64,000 nucleotides of DNA from an uncultured Alistipes sp. (GCA_900768015.1 CAAGBI010000076.1:14210-78209); one strand, 5' to 3'; counted from the stretch's first letter, positions 25,148 to 33,913 are shown. Translations and numbers: made by a program. The notes: generated by a model not told the origin, from the letters alone.

Positions 25148-25624
25148 ATGAAAATAAATATTGAGGAGCGCGTTGAGCGTGCTCGCAGCTACTTCCTCGA
25201 GGGGTACAACTGTGCCCAGGCTGTGGTTATGGCCTTTGATGATATTATGGCTATGGATGTGGTGGCACTTGCCCGCCTTGCTGCACCCTTTGGTGGTGGC
25301 ATGGGCCGCATGCGTGAGGTCTGCGGAACGGTGAGCGGCATGACCATGGTGGCGGGTGCAATAGAGCCCTCGGTGGATCCAAAGAATATGTCGCAGCGCC
25401 AGGCTAACTATGCTCTAGTTCAGACCTTTGCCGAGCGCTTCCGTAGCGAGAATGGCGATATTGTTTGCCGCCGTTTGTTGGGCCTTGAGCCTATGGTAGA
25501 GCGCGCCGAGACGCCTATGCCCTCGGAGCGCACTGCGGAATATTACAAGAAGCGCCCATGTGTGGAGTATGTCGCGTGTGCTGCCCGCATCGTAGCGGAA
25601 CACCTTGCGGCTCGCAATGCCTAA
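25148..25624 (+). CDS. C_GCAxxG_C_C family protein
   Basis: 158 residues (MKINIEERVERARSYFLEGYNCAQAVV). Conserved cysteines: NCAQAVV near residue 20, the EVCGTVSGM block near 60, one in IVCRRLLG and one in RPCVEYVACAARIV near the end, the spacing that names the family. Probably a redox or metal-binding protein of the cytoplasm; activity unknown. It precedes the Ca2+ ATPase gene by 18 bp and is likely cotranscribed. Confidence 0.85.
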   Translation: MKINIEERVERARSYFLEGYNCAQAVVMAFDDIMAMDVVALARLAAPFGGGMGRMREVCGTVSGMTMVAGAIEPSVDPKNMSQRQANYALVQTFAERFRSENGDIVCRRLLGLEPMVERAETPMPSERTAEYYKKRPCVEYVACAARIVAEHLAARNA

Positions 25625-25642
25625 CCGATTATCTGTATAACG

Positions 25643-28387
25643 ATGTCACAGCATAAAATAGACTACTCAAAACTCGCCCTAAGGAGCGACTCCTCGGAGG
25701 TCGCTTCGGGCAGAGGCAAGAACATCATCCCGCCACCGGAGCGAGAGCCGATGTGGAAGGCCTACCTCGAGAAATTCAAAGACCCCATCATAGTAGTCCT
25801 CCTTGTCGCCTTCATGCTCTCGGTCTGCTTGTCGCTCTATGAGATTTTTGCCGAGGGTGGTGCCTGGTCGCTTATGTTTGAGCCTATGGGTGTGCTTGTT
25901 GCGCTCTTGTTGGCTACGGGTGTGGGCTTTATCTTCGAGGTCAAGGCGAACAGGGAGTTCGAGATATTGAATAAGGTGAAGGACTCGCGCCCTATCAAGG
26001 TGTTGCGCATCGCTGAGGGGTGTGACCATCCCCGCCTGATGCAGATAGCGAAGCAGGATGTTGTCGTTGGCGACATCGTGCGCTTGGAGAGTGGTGATGA
26101 GATTCCTGCTGATGGCATTTTGTTGGATGGCAAGCAGTTGACCGTCGATGAATCGAACTTCACGGGCGAGCCCTACGCCAATAAATATGTCGACGAGGCA
26201 GACTTCGATAAGGATGCTACATATATGTCCAACTTCCTGTTGCGTGGCTCTACGGTTATCGAGGGCAATGGCGTTATGCGCGTCACGGCTACGAGTGTCG
26301 ACACGGAGGAGGGTCGCGGCGTGGCACTCGCCAGCGAGGGTAGCGATGTCGAGACTCCGCTTAATCGCCAACTTGAGCAGCTCGGCGGTTGGATATCCAA
26401 GGCGAGCTTCATCATTGCGGCGCTCATCATCGTGGGCCGTATGCTCTACTTCTGGCTCTCGGGAGGCTTCGGCGAGGCTTTTTCGTGGGTCGGCTTCATG
26501 TCGTTTGCTCTGAATTCGGTGATGATTGCCGTTACGCTTATCGTTGTGGCTGTGCCCGAGGGTCTGCCCATGAGTATCACGGTGAGCCTTGCGCTCAGCA
26601 TGCGCCGTATGCTAAAGGAGAATAGCCTTGTGCGTAAGTTGCATGCCTGCGAGACCATGGGCGCTGCGACGGTCATTTGCACCGATAAGACAGGTACGCT
26701 AACCAAAAATCGCATGACCGTTATGGAGTTCGATGCGGGCGATGAGGCGCTTATGGAGGAGCTATACCGTAATATCGCAACAAACTCAACCGCCGAGCTT
26801 ACAACAGATGACGAGGATAGGCTTATGGTTATCGGCAACCCAACCGAGGGAGCGCTCCTTATGTGGTTGAATAATAGGGGTATAGATTACGCTACCTACC
26901 GCGCGGAGTATGCCGTCGTGGAGCAAGTTCCATTCTCTTCGGAGACCAAGACTATGAGTACGACCGTCAGTCGTGATGGCGTCGTAGTGCGATATATCAA
27001 GGGCGCTCCCGAGATTGTTATGGCTATGTGTGACCGCCTTGCTGGCGAGCGCACGCGCGAGGAGTACGATGCGTTGCTATTGTCGCACCAGCAGCGCGCT
27101 ATGCGTACCCTCGGCTTTGCTATGCAGCGCATTGAGGATGGTGTTGCGGGCGAGGTTGTCTTCCTCGGTGTTGCGGGCATCGCCGACCCTATTCGCGATG
27201 ATGTCGCCGAGGCTATTGATACATGTATGAACTCTGCGGGTGTGCGTGTTATCATCGTTACGGGAGACACTCCAGGCACTGCGCGCGAGATTGGTCGCCA
27301 GATAGGCCTTATAACCTCGGATGAGGAGGGGCAGATTATCACAGGCCCCGAGTTCGCAGCACTCGCGGATGAGGAGGCTCGCGAGATGCTCAAGGGTCGC
27401 ACGCTGAAGATTATCGCCCGTGCCCGCCCCGACGACAAGGCGCGTCTCGTTATGTTGTTGCAGTCCAATGGTGAGGTTGTGGCGGTTACGGGTGACGGCA
27501 CGAACGATGCCCCAGCGTTGAGTAAGGCACAGGTGGGCCTCTCGATGGGTGACGGCACATCGCGCGCTAAGGAGGCGAGTGACATCACTATTATAGATAA
27601 CTCCTTTGCGAGCATCAACAAGGCGATTATGTGGGGTAGGTCGCTCTACTTGAACATCCGCCGCTTCATCATCTTCCAGATGACCATCAACCTCTGCGCC
27701 TGTCTTATTGTTTTGGCGGGTGCCTTCATGGGTCTCGACTCGCCACTTACGGTGACGCAGATGTTGTGGGTGAACCTTATCATGGATACCTTTGCTGCCA
27801 TGGCCCTCTCGTCACTCCCTCCCGATAGGGGTGTGCTCTGCGAGAAGCCCCGCAAGAGCGATAGCCACATTATTGATGGCCGCATGTTGCGATTTATCGT
27901 GGGTGGCGGCTTGACATTCTTCGTCGTGCTTGTCGCCCTGTGGCAGTTCTTGTGGCACAAGCAGATTGAGAGCGTCGCGGAGATGTTCACGCTCGACTCC
28001 ATGCGTGTCTTCTTCTTCGAGGTGTTTAGTGCCGAGAAGGTTGCTAACCACCTTACGGACTACGAGATGGGTGTTTTCTTCTCTGTCTTTGTGTTGTTGC
28101 AGTTCTGGAACTTGTTCAATGCCAAGTACTTCCGCACCGACCGTAGCCTATTGCTCGATATTATCGACCTCTTCCGCGCGCCACACAAGGTCAAGGAGTC
28201 GTATAACGCTATGTTCCTCGCGATTTTGGCGGTTATCCTTGTGGGTCAGATAGTTATAGTTACCTTTGCGGGTCAGTTCTTTAGCGTGTCGCCACTCTCA
28301 TTTATGGATTGGGTGTGGATTGGCTTGCTGACAATGCCGGTGCTGCTTATCCCCGACCTATGTCGCTTCGTACGAGGTCTAAAATAG
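25643..28387 (+). CDS. calcium-translocating P-type ATPase (PMCA-like)
   Basis: 914 residues, inner membrane. Order of domains: N-terminal helices, actuator loop with SNFTGEP (TGE), helix 4 with VAVPEGLP (cation-binding Glu), phosphorylation motif CTDKTGTLT with D348, nucleotide domain with KGAPE, hinge GDGTNDAPAL near 617-626, then six C-terminal helices including NLIMDTFAAMAL (cation-site Asn and Asp). These features match type II Ca2+ pumps. It exports Ca2+ from the cytoplasm. Downstream of the Cys-rich gene; ended by a 16-bp perfect hairpin. Confidence 0.92.
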   Translation: MSQHKIDYSKLALRSDSSEVASGRGKNIIPPPEREPMWKAYLEKFKDPIIVVLLVAFMLSVCLSLYEIFAEGGAWSLMFEPMGVLVALLLATGVGFIFEVKANREFEILNKVKDSRPIKVLRIAEGCDHPRLMQIAKQDVVVGDIVRLESGDEIPADGILLDGKQLTVDESNFTGEPYANKYVDEADFDKDATYMSNFLLRGSTVIEGNGVMRVTATSVDTEEGRGVALASEGSDVETPLNRQLEQLGGWISKASFIIAALIIVGRMLYFWLSGGFGEAFSWVGFMSFALNSVMIAVTLIVVAVPEGLPMSITVSLALSMRRMLKENSLVRKLHACETMGAATVICTDKTGTLTKNRMTVMEFDAGDEALMEELYRNIATNSTAELTTDDEDRLMVIGNPTEGALLMWLNNRGIDYATYRAEYAVVEQVPFSSETKTMSTTVSRDGVVVRYIKGAPEIVMAMCDRLAGERTREEYDALLLSHQQRAMRTLGFAMQRIEDGVAGEVVFLGVAGIADPIRDDVAEAIDTCMNSAGVRVIIVTGDTPGTAREIGRQIGLITSDEEGQIITGPEFAALADEEAREMLKGRTLKIIARARPDDKARLVMLLQSNGEVVAVTGDGTNDAPALSKAQVGLSMGDGTSRAKEASDITIIDNSFASINKAIMWGRSLYLNIRRFIIFQMTINLCACLIVLAGAFMGLDSPLTVTQMLWVNLIMDTFAAMALSSLPPDRGVLCEKPRKSDSHIIDGRMLRFIVGGGLTFFVVLVALWQFLWHKQIESVAEMFTLDSMRVFFFEVFSAEKVANHLTDYEMGVFFSVFVLLQFWNLFNAKYFRTDRSLLLDIIDLFRAPHKVKESYNAMFLAILAVILVGQIVIVTFAGQFFSVSPLSFMDWVWIGLLTMPVLLIPDLCRFVRGLK

Positions 28388-28420
28388 AATAAGGAGAGCA
28401 TTTCGCTCTCCTTATTCTAT
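28384..28420. terminator. bidirectional terminator between the ATPase and ProX-like genes
   Basis: ATAGAATAAGGAGAGC pairs perfectly with GCTCTCCTTATTCTAT (16 bp) around a 5-base loop, overlapping the ATPase stop codon; TTTTA follows on the plus strand. Confidence 0.85.
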
Positions 28421-28427
28421 TTTATGG

Positions 28428-28919
28428 TTAATACAACTTTATATACTCGTATGTGTTGCCCACCTTCGTGAGGTAGCGCTCGAACTCCTCACGCGAGATA
28501 ACCACCGTGAAGCGGTTGTCGTTGGGGTGGAAGCTCAGCGCGGGCTGCTGGCGTAGCGTCTCATCGAGGAAGAGGTGCACATGGTTCTCCGTGTCGTTGA
28601 TAAGACCAAAGGGCGATACCGAACCAGGTGACAGCCCCAGCCATTTGAGCATACGCTCGGGCGAGGCAAACGACAATTTACCCTGCTTAAGGATATGCTC
28701 AAGGTCGTGAATCGCCATCGACTGCTCCGAGTCGAATACAACCAGATAGTGGCGGTTGCCCTTGTGGTTGCGGAAGAAGAGGTTCTTGCAGTGTTTCGAG
28801 CCATCCTGTCGCCAATACTGGCGTGCTATCTCGATAGTGGGTGCCTCGGGGTGCTCATACCACGAGTACTCTATACCTTGCTCATCGAGCCATCTGAATA
28901 CATTATCGCGTCTTTCCAT
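28428..28919 (-). CDS. YbaK/ProX-type prolyl-tRNA editing domain protein
   Basis: 163 residues from MERRDNVFRWLDEQG. It has the aminoacyl-tRNA deacylase fold: CKNLFFRNHKGNRHYLVV (catalytic Lys in the first strand pair), LSFASPERMLKWLGLSPGSVSPFGL and HVHLFLDETL, typical of ProX, which removes alanine wrongly put on tRNA-Pro. An in-frame ATG at 28946 lies before the promoter box. From the preferred ATG the -7 box ends only 4 bases upstream, so the mRNA would have almost no leader. Confidence 0.87.
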   Translation of the reverse strand: MERRDNVFRWLDEQGIEYSWYEHPEAPTIEIARQYWRQDGSKHCKNLFFRNHKGNRHYLVVFDSEQSMAIHDLEHILKQGKLSFASPERMLKWLGLSPGSVSPFGLINDTENHVHLFLDETLRQQPALSFHPNDNRFTVVISREEFERYLTKVGNTYEYIKLY

Positions 28920-28923
28920 AGGG

Positions 28924-28931
28924 CAAATATA
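28924..28931 (-). promoter_or_regulatory. -7 promoter element directly before the ProX-like gene
   Basis: Minus-strand TATATTTG with only 4 bases between its G and the start codon, which implies a leaderless or nearly leaderless mRNA. Confidence 0.55.
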
Positions 28932-28974
28932 TAAAAATCTCCGCAAAGTTGTTGCCGAAATAGAATAAAATTCA

Positions 28975-28982
28975 TAACTTTG
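28975..28982 (+). promoter_or_regulatory. -7 promoter element of galK
   Basis: TAACTTTG, 37 bp before the galK ATG, divergent from the ProX-like gene. Confidence 0.65.
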
Positions 28983-29019
28983 TAAAGATTAACCGAAAAC
29001 TAAATTTATACACAATACT

Positions 29020-30156
29020 ATGAATGTAAATACTATTCGCGAGAAATTCAACGAGAAATTCGGCACACAGGGCGAGCTCTTCACCTCACCTGGCCGCATC
29101 AACCTCATCGGCGAGCATACCGACTACAACGGTGGCTTCGTCTTCCCAGGCGCTATCGACAAGGGCATGGTGGCGGAGATTAAGCTCAACGGCACAGATA
29201 AGGTGCGCGCCTACTCCGTAGACCTCGATGATTATGCCGAGTTTGGCCTCAATGAGGAGGATGCTCCCGCTGCAAGCTGGGCACGCTACATCTTCGGCGT
29301 ATGCCGCGAGATTCAGAAGCGTGGCGGCAAGATTGCGGGCTTCGACACAGCCTTCGCGGGCGATGTGCCCCTCGGTGCTGGCATGTCATCTTCAGCAGCC
29401 CTCGAGTCTACATTCGCCAACGCCCTCAACGAGCTCTTCTCGCTCGGCATCGACCGCTTTGAGCTTGCGCGCATCGGCCAGTCTACCGAGCACAACTACT
29501 GCGGCGTGAAGTGCGGCATCATGGATCAGTTTGCATCCGTATTCGGCAAGGCGGGACACCTCATGCGCCTCGACTGCCGCTCTATGGAGTTTGAGTACTT
29601 CCCCTTCGACCCCGAGCAGCATGGCTACAAACTCGTTCTCCTCGACTCTGTCGTTAAGCACGAGCTTGTCGGCTCACCCTACAACGACCGCCGTGCCTCA
29701 TGTGAGCGCGTAGCAGCCGTTCTCGGTCAGGAGTTCCTCCGTGGTGCTACAATGGAGCAGCTCGAGGCCATCAAGGATAAGATTTCCGACGAGGACTACA
29801 AGCGTGCACGCTATGTCATTGGCGAGGAGCAGCGCGTGCTCGATGTGTGCGAGGCCCTCAAGCGCGATGACTACGAGACCGTGGGTAAGCGCATGTACGA
29901 GACACACTGGGGCATGTCACGCGACTATGAGGTGTCATGCGAGGAGCTCGACTTCCTTGCTACCGTAGCCGAGGAGTGCGGCGTAACAGGCTCACGCATC
30001 ATGGGTGGCGGCTTCGGCGGCTGCACCATCAACCTCGTTAAGAGCGACCTCTACGACAACTTCATCGCCACCGCCAAGGCGCGCTTCAACGAGAAGTATG
30101 GTCACGAGCCCAAGGTTTACTCAGTTGTAATCTCCGACGGCGCTCGTTCCTTGTAA
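29020..30156 (+). CDS. galK: galactokinase
   Basis: 378 residues of the GHMP kinase family. GRINLIGEHTDYNGGFVFP (signature near 26-44), the phosphate loop PLGAGMSSSAALE (near 117) and CGIMDQFASVFG with the catalytic Asp are intact, as is the C-terminal GGGFGGCTINLV. Phosphorylates galactose to galactose 1-phosphate in the Leloir pathway. No galT, galE or galM lies next to it in this window; it appears monocistronic. Confidence 0.97.
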   Translation: MNVNTIREKFNEKFGTQGELFTSPGRINLIGEHTDYNGGFVFPGAIDKGMVAEIKLNGTDKVRAYSVDLDDYAEFGLNEEDAPAASWARYIFGVCREIQKRGGKIAGFDTAFAGDVPLGAGMSSSAALESTFANALNELFSLGIDRFELARIGQSTEHNYCGVKCGIMDQFASVFGKAGHLMRLDCRSMEFEYFPFDPEQHGYKLVLLDSVVKHELVGSPYNDRRASCERVAAVLGQEFLRGATMEQLEAIKDKISDEDYKRARYVIGEEQRVLDVCEALKRDDYETVGKRMYETHWGMSRDYEVSCEELDFLATVAEECGVTGSRIMGGGFGGCTINLVKSDLYDNFIATAKARFNEKYGHEPKVYSVVISDGARSL

Positions 30157-30160
30157 TTTT

Positions 30161-30265
30161 CCACGATAAGGCAGCATCTGCTGCCGCTAACAAAAGAAAA
30201 TGTGAATGGGCAGTACGCTTTAGTACAGCCCATCCACATTTTTTTTGCCGAGCGTTGCATCTACT
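30161..30265 (+). repeat. family A repeat, copy A2a
   Basis: GATAAGGCAGCATCTGCTGC at the left, then CTGCCGCTAACAAA (shared with 63543 and 63674 copies), inner hairpin 30197-30242, then GCCGAGCGTTGCATCTAC (shared with the 63543 copy). The left end lacks the full TTGTTGTGATA. Confidence 0.65.
30197..30248 (+). terminator. galK terminator inside repeat A2a
   Basis: AATGTGAATGGGC pairs with GCCCATCCACATT, with an inner AGTAC/GTACA-type pair, and is followed by TTTTTTTT. Confidence 0.75.
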
Positions 30266-30288
30266 ACCTTCTCCTGAAAAATTGTAAT

Positions 30289-30412
30289 TTCTTGTGATAA
30301 GCGACAAACTGCTGCACATCCCTAAAAGCAACCCACCCAGGGCTGTACTATGTTGTACTATCCCTGGGTGGGTTCTTTTGTGATGCACCACTACCACGCC
30401 ACTCTGACAAGG
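30289..30412 (+). repeat. family A repeat, copy A2b
   Basis: Ends TTCTTGTGATAAG and CACTCTGACAAG. The inner hairpin is AACCCACCCAGGG (30330-30342) with CCCTGGGTGGGTT (30362-30374): same place and length as in A1 but different sequence, still fully paired. Confidence 0.75.
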
Positions 30413-30430
30413 AACGGGGGCGACAAAAAT

Positions 30431-30533
30431 TGTCATGCTGAGCATAAGCGAAGCATCTCCTCGCGGACAATACGCTTTGTGCGTCGTCGCTTGTCGGCTT
30501 CGAGGAGATTCTTCACTAAAGTTCAGAATGACA
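30431..30533 (+). repeat. family B repeat, complete copy
   Basis: TGTCATGCTGAGC ... GCATCTCCTCG / CGAGGAGATTCTTCAC ... GTTCAGAATGACA, the same orientation as the 3988 copy and again just to the right of a family A element. Confidence 0.75.
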
Positions 30534-30539
30534 TGCTGA

Positions 30540-30690
30540 AGGGGAAATTAAGGAAGTTAAGGAATTTAGGGAAATTAGAGAAGTTAGGGAAGTTAGGGAA
30601 ATTAGGGAAATTAGTGATTTGATATATCCTTAAACTCCTTAAACTCCTTAAACTCCCTAATCTCCTTAATCTCCCTAACCTCTTTGCTGC
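30540..30690. repeat. minisatellite forming a long imperfect palindrome
   Basis: About seven units of the GGGAAATTA / AGGAAGTTA type run to 30615, then units CCTTAAACT, CCTTAAACT, CCTTAAACT, CCCTAATCT run to 30680, which are close to the reverse complement of the first block. The gap 30157-30693 is filled by A2a, A2b, a family B copy and this repeat. Confidence 0.65.
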
Positions 30691-30693
30691 TCC

Positions 30694-31863
30694 CTACTCG
30701 CACATCTCGAAGATGCGCTCTACATCTTTCGGTGTCAGGGTTTTGAAGCCCTTGATGTCGCCATAGCGGCATGCCTTCTGTGCCATCGTGGGGTAGTCCT
30801 CGCGCTTGATGCCCACTTCGGACAATGTGCGCTGCAAGCCCAGCGTGTCGAACAAGAACTCCGCAGTGCGGCGGATGCTCTCCTTGGCAATCGCCATCTT
30901 ATCCATCTTCGCATCGATGCCGAAGACATTTACGCCATACTGCACATACTTATCTACCGTGGTCTCGTCCAAGCAGTACTCCATCCAGCGGGGTGTGAGG
31001 ATGGCGAGGCCCAGGCCGTGGGTGATGTCGTAGATTGCCGAGAGCTCATGCTCCATGGGGTGGCAGCTCCACGCCTTGCGCTTACCGCCATTGATAAAGC
31101 CGTTGATAGCCCACGACGATGTCCACATAAGGTTTGCGCGCGCCTCGTAGTTCTCGGGCTCGGCAAGGGCGATGGGGGCGTACTTAACGATGGTCTTGAG
31201 CATGCCCTCCATGAAGGTGTCGAGCATATACAAGTCCTCCTGCGTGTTGAAATATACCTCGAGGATGTGCGACATGATGTCTGCCGAGCCACACGCCGTC
31301 TGGTACTTGCTTACCGAGTAGGTGAGTGTGGGGTCGAGGAACGACACCTTGGGAAGGAGTGGCTGAGCCAATCGGCCGAGCTTGTCGCCTGTTGTGAGGT
31401 TTGAGATGACACCCGCGGTATCCATCTCCGAGCCTGTTGCGGCGAGCGTGAGGATGGTCACGATGGGCAGTGCGCGCTCGATGGGCTTGGCATTCGCGCC
31501 GAAGAACTCCCATGGGTCGTGCTCAACGCAGGCACCCGCAGCCATAAACTTCGTAGCGTCGATGGTGGAGCCGCCACCCACGGCGAGTAACACATCGATA
31601 TTCTGCTGTTTGCAAATCTTGACACCCTCGCGCACCGACTCGATGCGTGGGTTGGGCTCGATGCCCGAAAGCTCGAAGACCTCCGCGCCAGCATTGCGCA
31701 ACTCCTCGATAACTCTGTCGTAGAGGCCGATGCGCTTTATGGAACCACCGCCATAGGTTAGCAACACGCGCTTGCCAAACGATAAAATCTCCTTGCCGAG
31801 GTTGCCCAACTGGTTCTCGCCGAAGTATACCTTTGTAGGGATGTTATAGATAAAAGGATTCAT
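30694..31863 (-). CDS. iron-containing alcohol dehydrogenase
   Basis: 389 residues from MNPFIYNIPTKVYFGENQL; an ATG at 31938 in the same frame lies upstream of the promoter box and is rejected. Family marks: VGGGSTIDATKFMA (NAD-binding loop), the Fe ligands in SADIMSHILE (Asp, His), CHPMEHELSAIYDITHGLGLA (two His). Resembles the BDH/YqhD-type butanol or aldehyde reductases (the family often uses NADPH), so probably detoxifies or ferments short aldehydes. Monocistronic, divergent from nusB. Confidence 0.9.
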   Translation of the reverse strand: MNPFIYNIPTKVYFGENQLGNLGKEILSFGKRVLLTYGGGSIKRIGLYDRVIEELRNAGAEVFELSGIEPNPRIESVREGVKICKQQNIDVLLAVGGGSTIDATKFMAAGACVEHDPWEFFGANAKPIERALPIVTILTLAATGSEMDTAGVISNLTTGDKLGRLAQPLLPKVSFLDPTLTYSVSKYQTACGSADIMSHILEVYFNTQEDLYMLDTFMEGMLKTIVKYAPIALAEPENYEARANLMWTSSWAINGFINGGKRKAWSCHPMEHELSAIYDITHGLGLAILTPRWMEYCLDETTVDKYVQYGVNVFGIDAKMDKMAIAKESIRRTAEFLFDTLGLQRTLSEVGIKREDYPTMAQKACRYGDIKGFKTLTPKDVERIFEMCE

Positions 31864-31902
31864 AGACGAATAGTTTTTGTTAATAAATATATGTACTGCA
31901 TG

Positions 31903-31910
31903 CAAAGATA
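31903..31910 (-). promoter_or_regulatory. -7 promoter element of the alcohol dehydrogenase gene
   Basis: Minus-strand TATCTTTG, 39 bp before the ATG. Confidence 0.65.
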
Positions 31911-31922
31911 GGATTTTTTTTA

Positions 31923-31930
31923 TATCTTTG
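31923..31930 (+). promoter_or_regulatory. -7 promoter element of nusB
   Basis: Plus-strand TATCTTTG, 39 bp before the nusB ATG; the two divergent -7 boxes are only 12 bp apart, so the two promoters overlap and should compete. Confidence 0.65.
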
Positions 31931-31969
31931 CAACGCATTTTGCATATAACCGATTCAGTTCATTAGACT

Positions 31970-32905
31970 ATGTTGAGTAGAAGATTGCTCCGAGTGAAGG
32001 TCGCTAAGAGCCTTTACGCACATCTTAAATCAGGCTCCGACAACCTTAAGGCCTCGGAGAAGAACCTCGTTGAATCCATCGATAAAGCATACGACCTCTA
32101 TTTCCAGATGATGTCTCTCATCGTCGAGGTGTCGCGCTATGCCGAGAGCCGTCAGGAGTTGGCAAAGCAGAAGAAGCTCGCTACATACGAGGATCTCAAC
32201 CCAAACCGCCGCTTCGTGGATAACCCCATCATCGCGCTTATCGCCAATAGCGACTCTGTGAACGATGTGCTCGCACAGCGTAAGCTATCGTGGGCTAACC
32301 ACTTCGATACGGTGAAGGATGTATATAACCGCATGGTTGAGGCGGAGTTTTATACTAAGTATATGGCTCTTCCCACTGCGTCGTTCAATGATGACCGCCG
32401 TTTTGTTGAGGACTTCTACATCTGGCTCGAGGAGGACGACGCAATGTTGGAGGTGTTGAACGAGATGTCACTCTTGTGGTGTGACGACTACGGCTTCGCA
32501 CTCTACATGGCATTGCGCACCGTGCAGAATACCAAGCAGAGCCACGATGTGCTCCGCGTGTTGCCCAAGTTCAAGAGCGACGAGGACCTCGACTTCGCAC
32601 GCACACTCTTCATCAAGTCGTTGGTGCAGTATGAGGACAACCAGGAGATTGTTGACCGCTACACCCAGAACTGGGATGTCGAGCGCGTGGTATTCATGGA
32701 TAACCTCATCATCTCTATCGCCATCACAGAGTTGGTTGTATTCGACTCTATCCCCGTTAAGGTTACGCTCGACGAGTGGATTGACATCGCGAAGTACTAC
32801 TCATCGCCTTCGAGCAGCACCTTCGTAAACGGCGTATTGGATAAGGTCGTTGCGGACCTCACAGCCGAGGGTCGCATCGCAAAGAGTGGCCGCGGTCTGC
32901 TCTAA
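31970..32905 (+). CDS. nusB: transcription antitermination factor NusB (long Bacteroidota form)
   Basis: 311 residues, about twice the length of E. coli NusB. The NusB core is at the C-terminal half (ERVVFMDNLIISIAITELVVFDSIPVKVTLDEWIDIAKYYS...FVNGVLDKV), with the R-R-L-L-R-V-K start MLSRRLLRVKVAKSLYAH. The extra ~150 helical residues between are normal in this phylum. NusB with NusE binds boxA RNA in rRNA transcription. Followed at 15 bp by the DUF1573 gene. Confidence 0.9.
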   Translation: MLSRRLLRVKVAKSLYAHLKSGSDNLKASEKNLVESIDKAYDLYFQMMSLIVEVSRYAESRQELAKQKKLATYEDLNPNRRFVDNPIIALIANSDSVNDVLAQRKLSWANHFDTVKDVYNRMVEAEFYTKYMALPTASFNDDRRFVEDFYIWLEEDDAMLEVLNEMSLLWCDDYGFALYMALRTVQNTKQSHDVLRVLPKFKSDEDLDFARTLFIKSLVQYEDNQEIVDRYTQNWDVERVVFMDNLIISIAITELVVFDSIPVKVTLDEWIDIAKYYSSPSSSTFVNGVLDKVVADLTAEGRIAKSGRGLL

Positions 32906-32920
32906 AATAGGGTTATCGCC

Positions 32921-33361
32921 ATGCACGCTTTTTGTCGCTCGATGCTCCTTGTGGCACTCGTTTTGTGTGGCGTAGCCTGTGGTGCTAAGCAGACAAAGAG
33001 TGATGCCGAGAGTGTGGCGTGTGAGACAGCGCCCGAGGTGCTAAGGGCAGAACTTGCCGAGGGATATACCGCTGAGGTGATAGCGGAGTTTGGTGTTGTT
33101 GAGGCGCGCTCGGTGGTTGATATGCCCATTCGCGTAAAGAACACTACCAACGAGCCCATAGTGCTTCTCGACTATTCGACAACCTGCCGCTGTACTACGC
33201 TTGCGTTGCCACGCACAGCGATAGAGGCGGGTGGCGAGTGTGAGGTGGTTTTGACCTTTGACTCGCGTGGCGAGTGGGGTAGCGTGGGTAACTTCCTCGA
33301 GGTTACGACCTCAAATCCCGAGTGTGGCTTTGTGGTGTGGATGGCTGCTATGGTGGAGTAG
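32921..33361 (+). CDS. DUF1573 lipoprotein
   Basis: 146 residues. Lipoprotein-type signal MHAFCRSMLLVALVLCGVACGA (lipobox GVAC). The DUF1573 beta-sandwich follows: VDMPIRVKNTTNEPIVLLDYSTTCRCTT with the conserved C-x-C pair and AGGECEVVLTFDSRGEWG. Typical neighbour of nusB and yajC in Bacteroidota. Function unknown. Confidence 0.85.
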   Translation: MHAFCRSMLLVALVLCGVACGAKQTKSDAESVACETAPEVLRAELAEGYTAEVIAEFGVVEARSVVDMPIRVKNTTNEPIVLLDYSTTCRCTTLALPRTAIEAGGECEVVLTFDSRGEWGSVGNFLEVTTSNPECGFVVWMAAMVE

Positions 33362-33399
33362 TCGTAGCGACCAAGAATTTGGCAAAGAGGAGCGAATAT

Positions 33400-33430
33400 T
33401 TTGGTAATCTGAGAATTATTCCTACCTTTG
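33400..33430 (+). promoter_or_regulatory. promoter of yajC
   Basis: TTTG at 33400-33403 and TACCTTTG at 33423-33430, spacing 19 bp; 48 bp before the yajC ATG. Confidence 0.7.
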
Positions 33431-33478
33431 CCGATGTACTAAAAGTGCAAACAACTAATAAATTAAATAATTACAATT

Positions 33479-33907
33479 ATGAATTTGCTTTTTATTCAGA
33501 ACGAGGGCGCTGAGGCTACTGTTGTTGAGACTGTAGCAGAGGCTCCCGTAGTTGAGAACGCAGTAGATGCAACAGAGACAGGTGCTGAGGTGACAGTAGC
33601 CGAGGAGACTGTGACTGAGCCCGAGCCCACTTTTATGCAGCAGTATGGCATGTGGTTCTTGATTCTTGGTATGATCGTTATCATGTACCTCTTCATGTGG
33701 CGTCCCGAGCAGAAGCGTCGTAAGCAGATGCAGCAGTTCCGCGATGGCCTCAAGAAGGGTGACAAGATTATCACTGCAGGTGGTATCTACGGCGTTATCA
33801 AGGAGGTACACCCCACATCATTGCTTATCGAGGTTGATAGCAATGTAACACTCCGCATCGACAAGAATATGGTTGTTGGTGATCCTGCACAGGGCATCCA
33901 GCAGTAA
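33479..33907 (+). CDS. yajC: protein translocase accessory subunit YajC
   Basis: 142 residues. One membrane helix (about 55-74, MWFLILGMIVIMYLFMW) followed by the YajC cytoplasmic domain RPEQKRRKQMQQFRDGLKKGDKIITAGGIYG. Ahead of the helix is an acidic extension of about 45 residues rich in E, A, V and T, absent from E. coli YajC. Works with SecDF. The stop is followed by repeat A3. Confidence 0.93.
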   Translation: MNLLFIQNEGAEATVVETVAEAPVVENAVDATETGAEVTVAEETVTEPEPTFMQQYGMWFLILGMIVIMYLFMWRPEQKRRKQMQQFRDGLKKGDKIITAGGIYGVIKEVHPTSLLIEVDSNVTLRIDKNMVVGDPAQGIQQ

Positions 33908-33913
33908 TTGTTC

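Noticed and set aside
30540..30690. CRISPR array
   Set aside because: Units are 9 bases with no spacers of constant length and no cas genes in the window.
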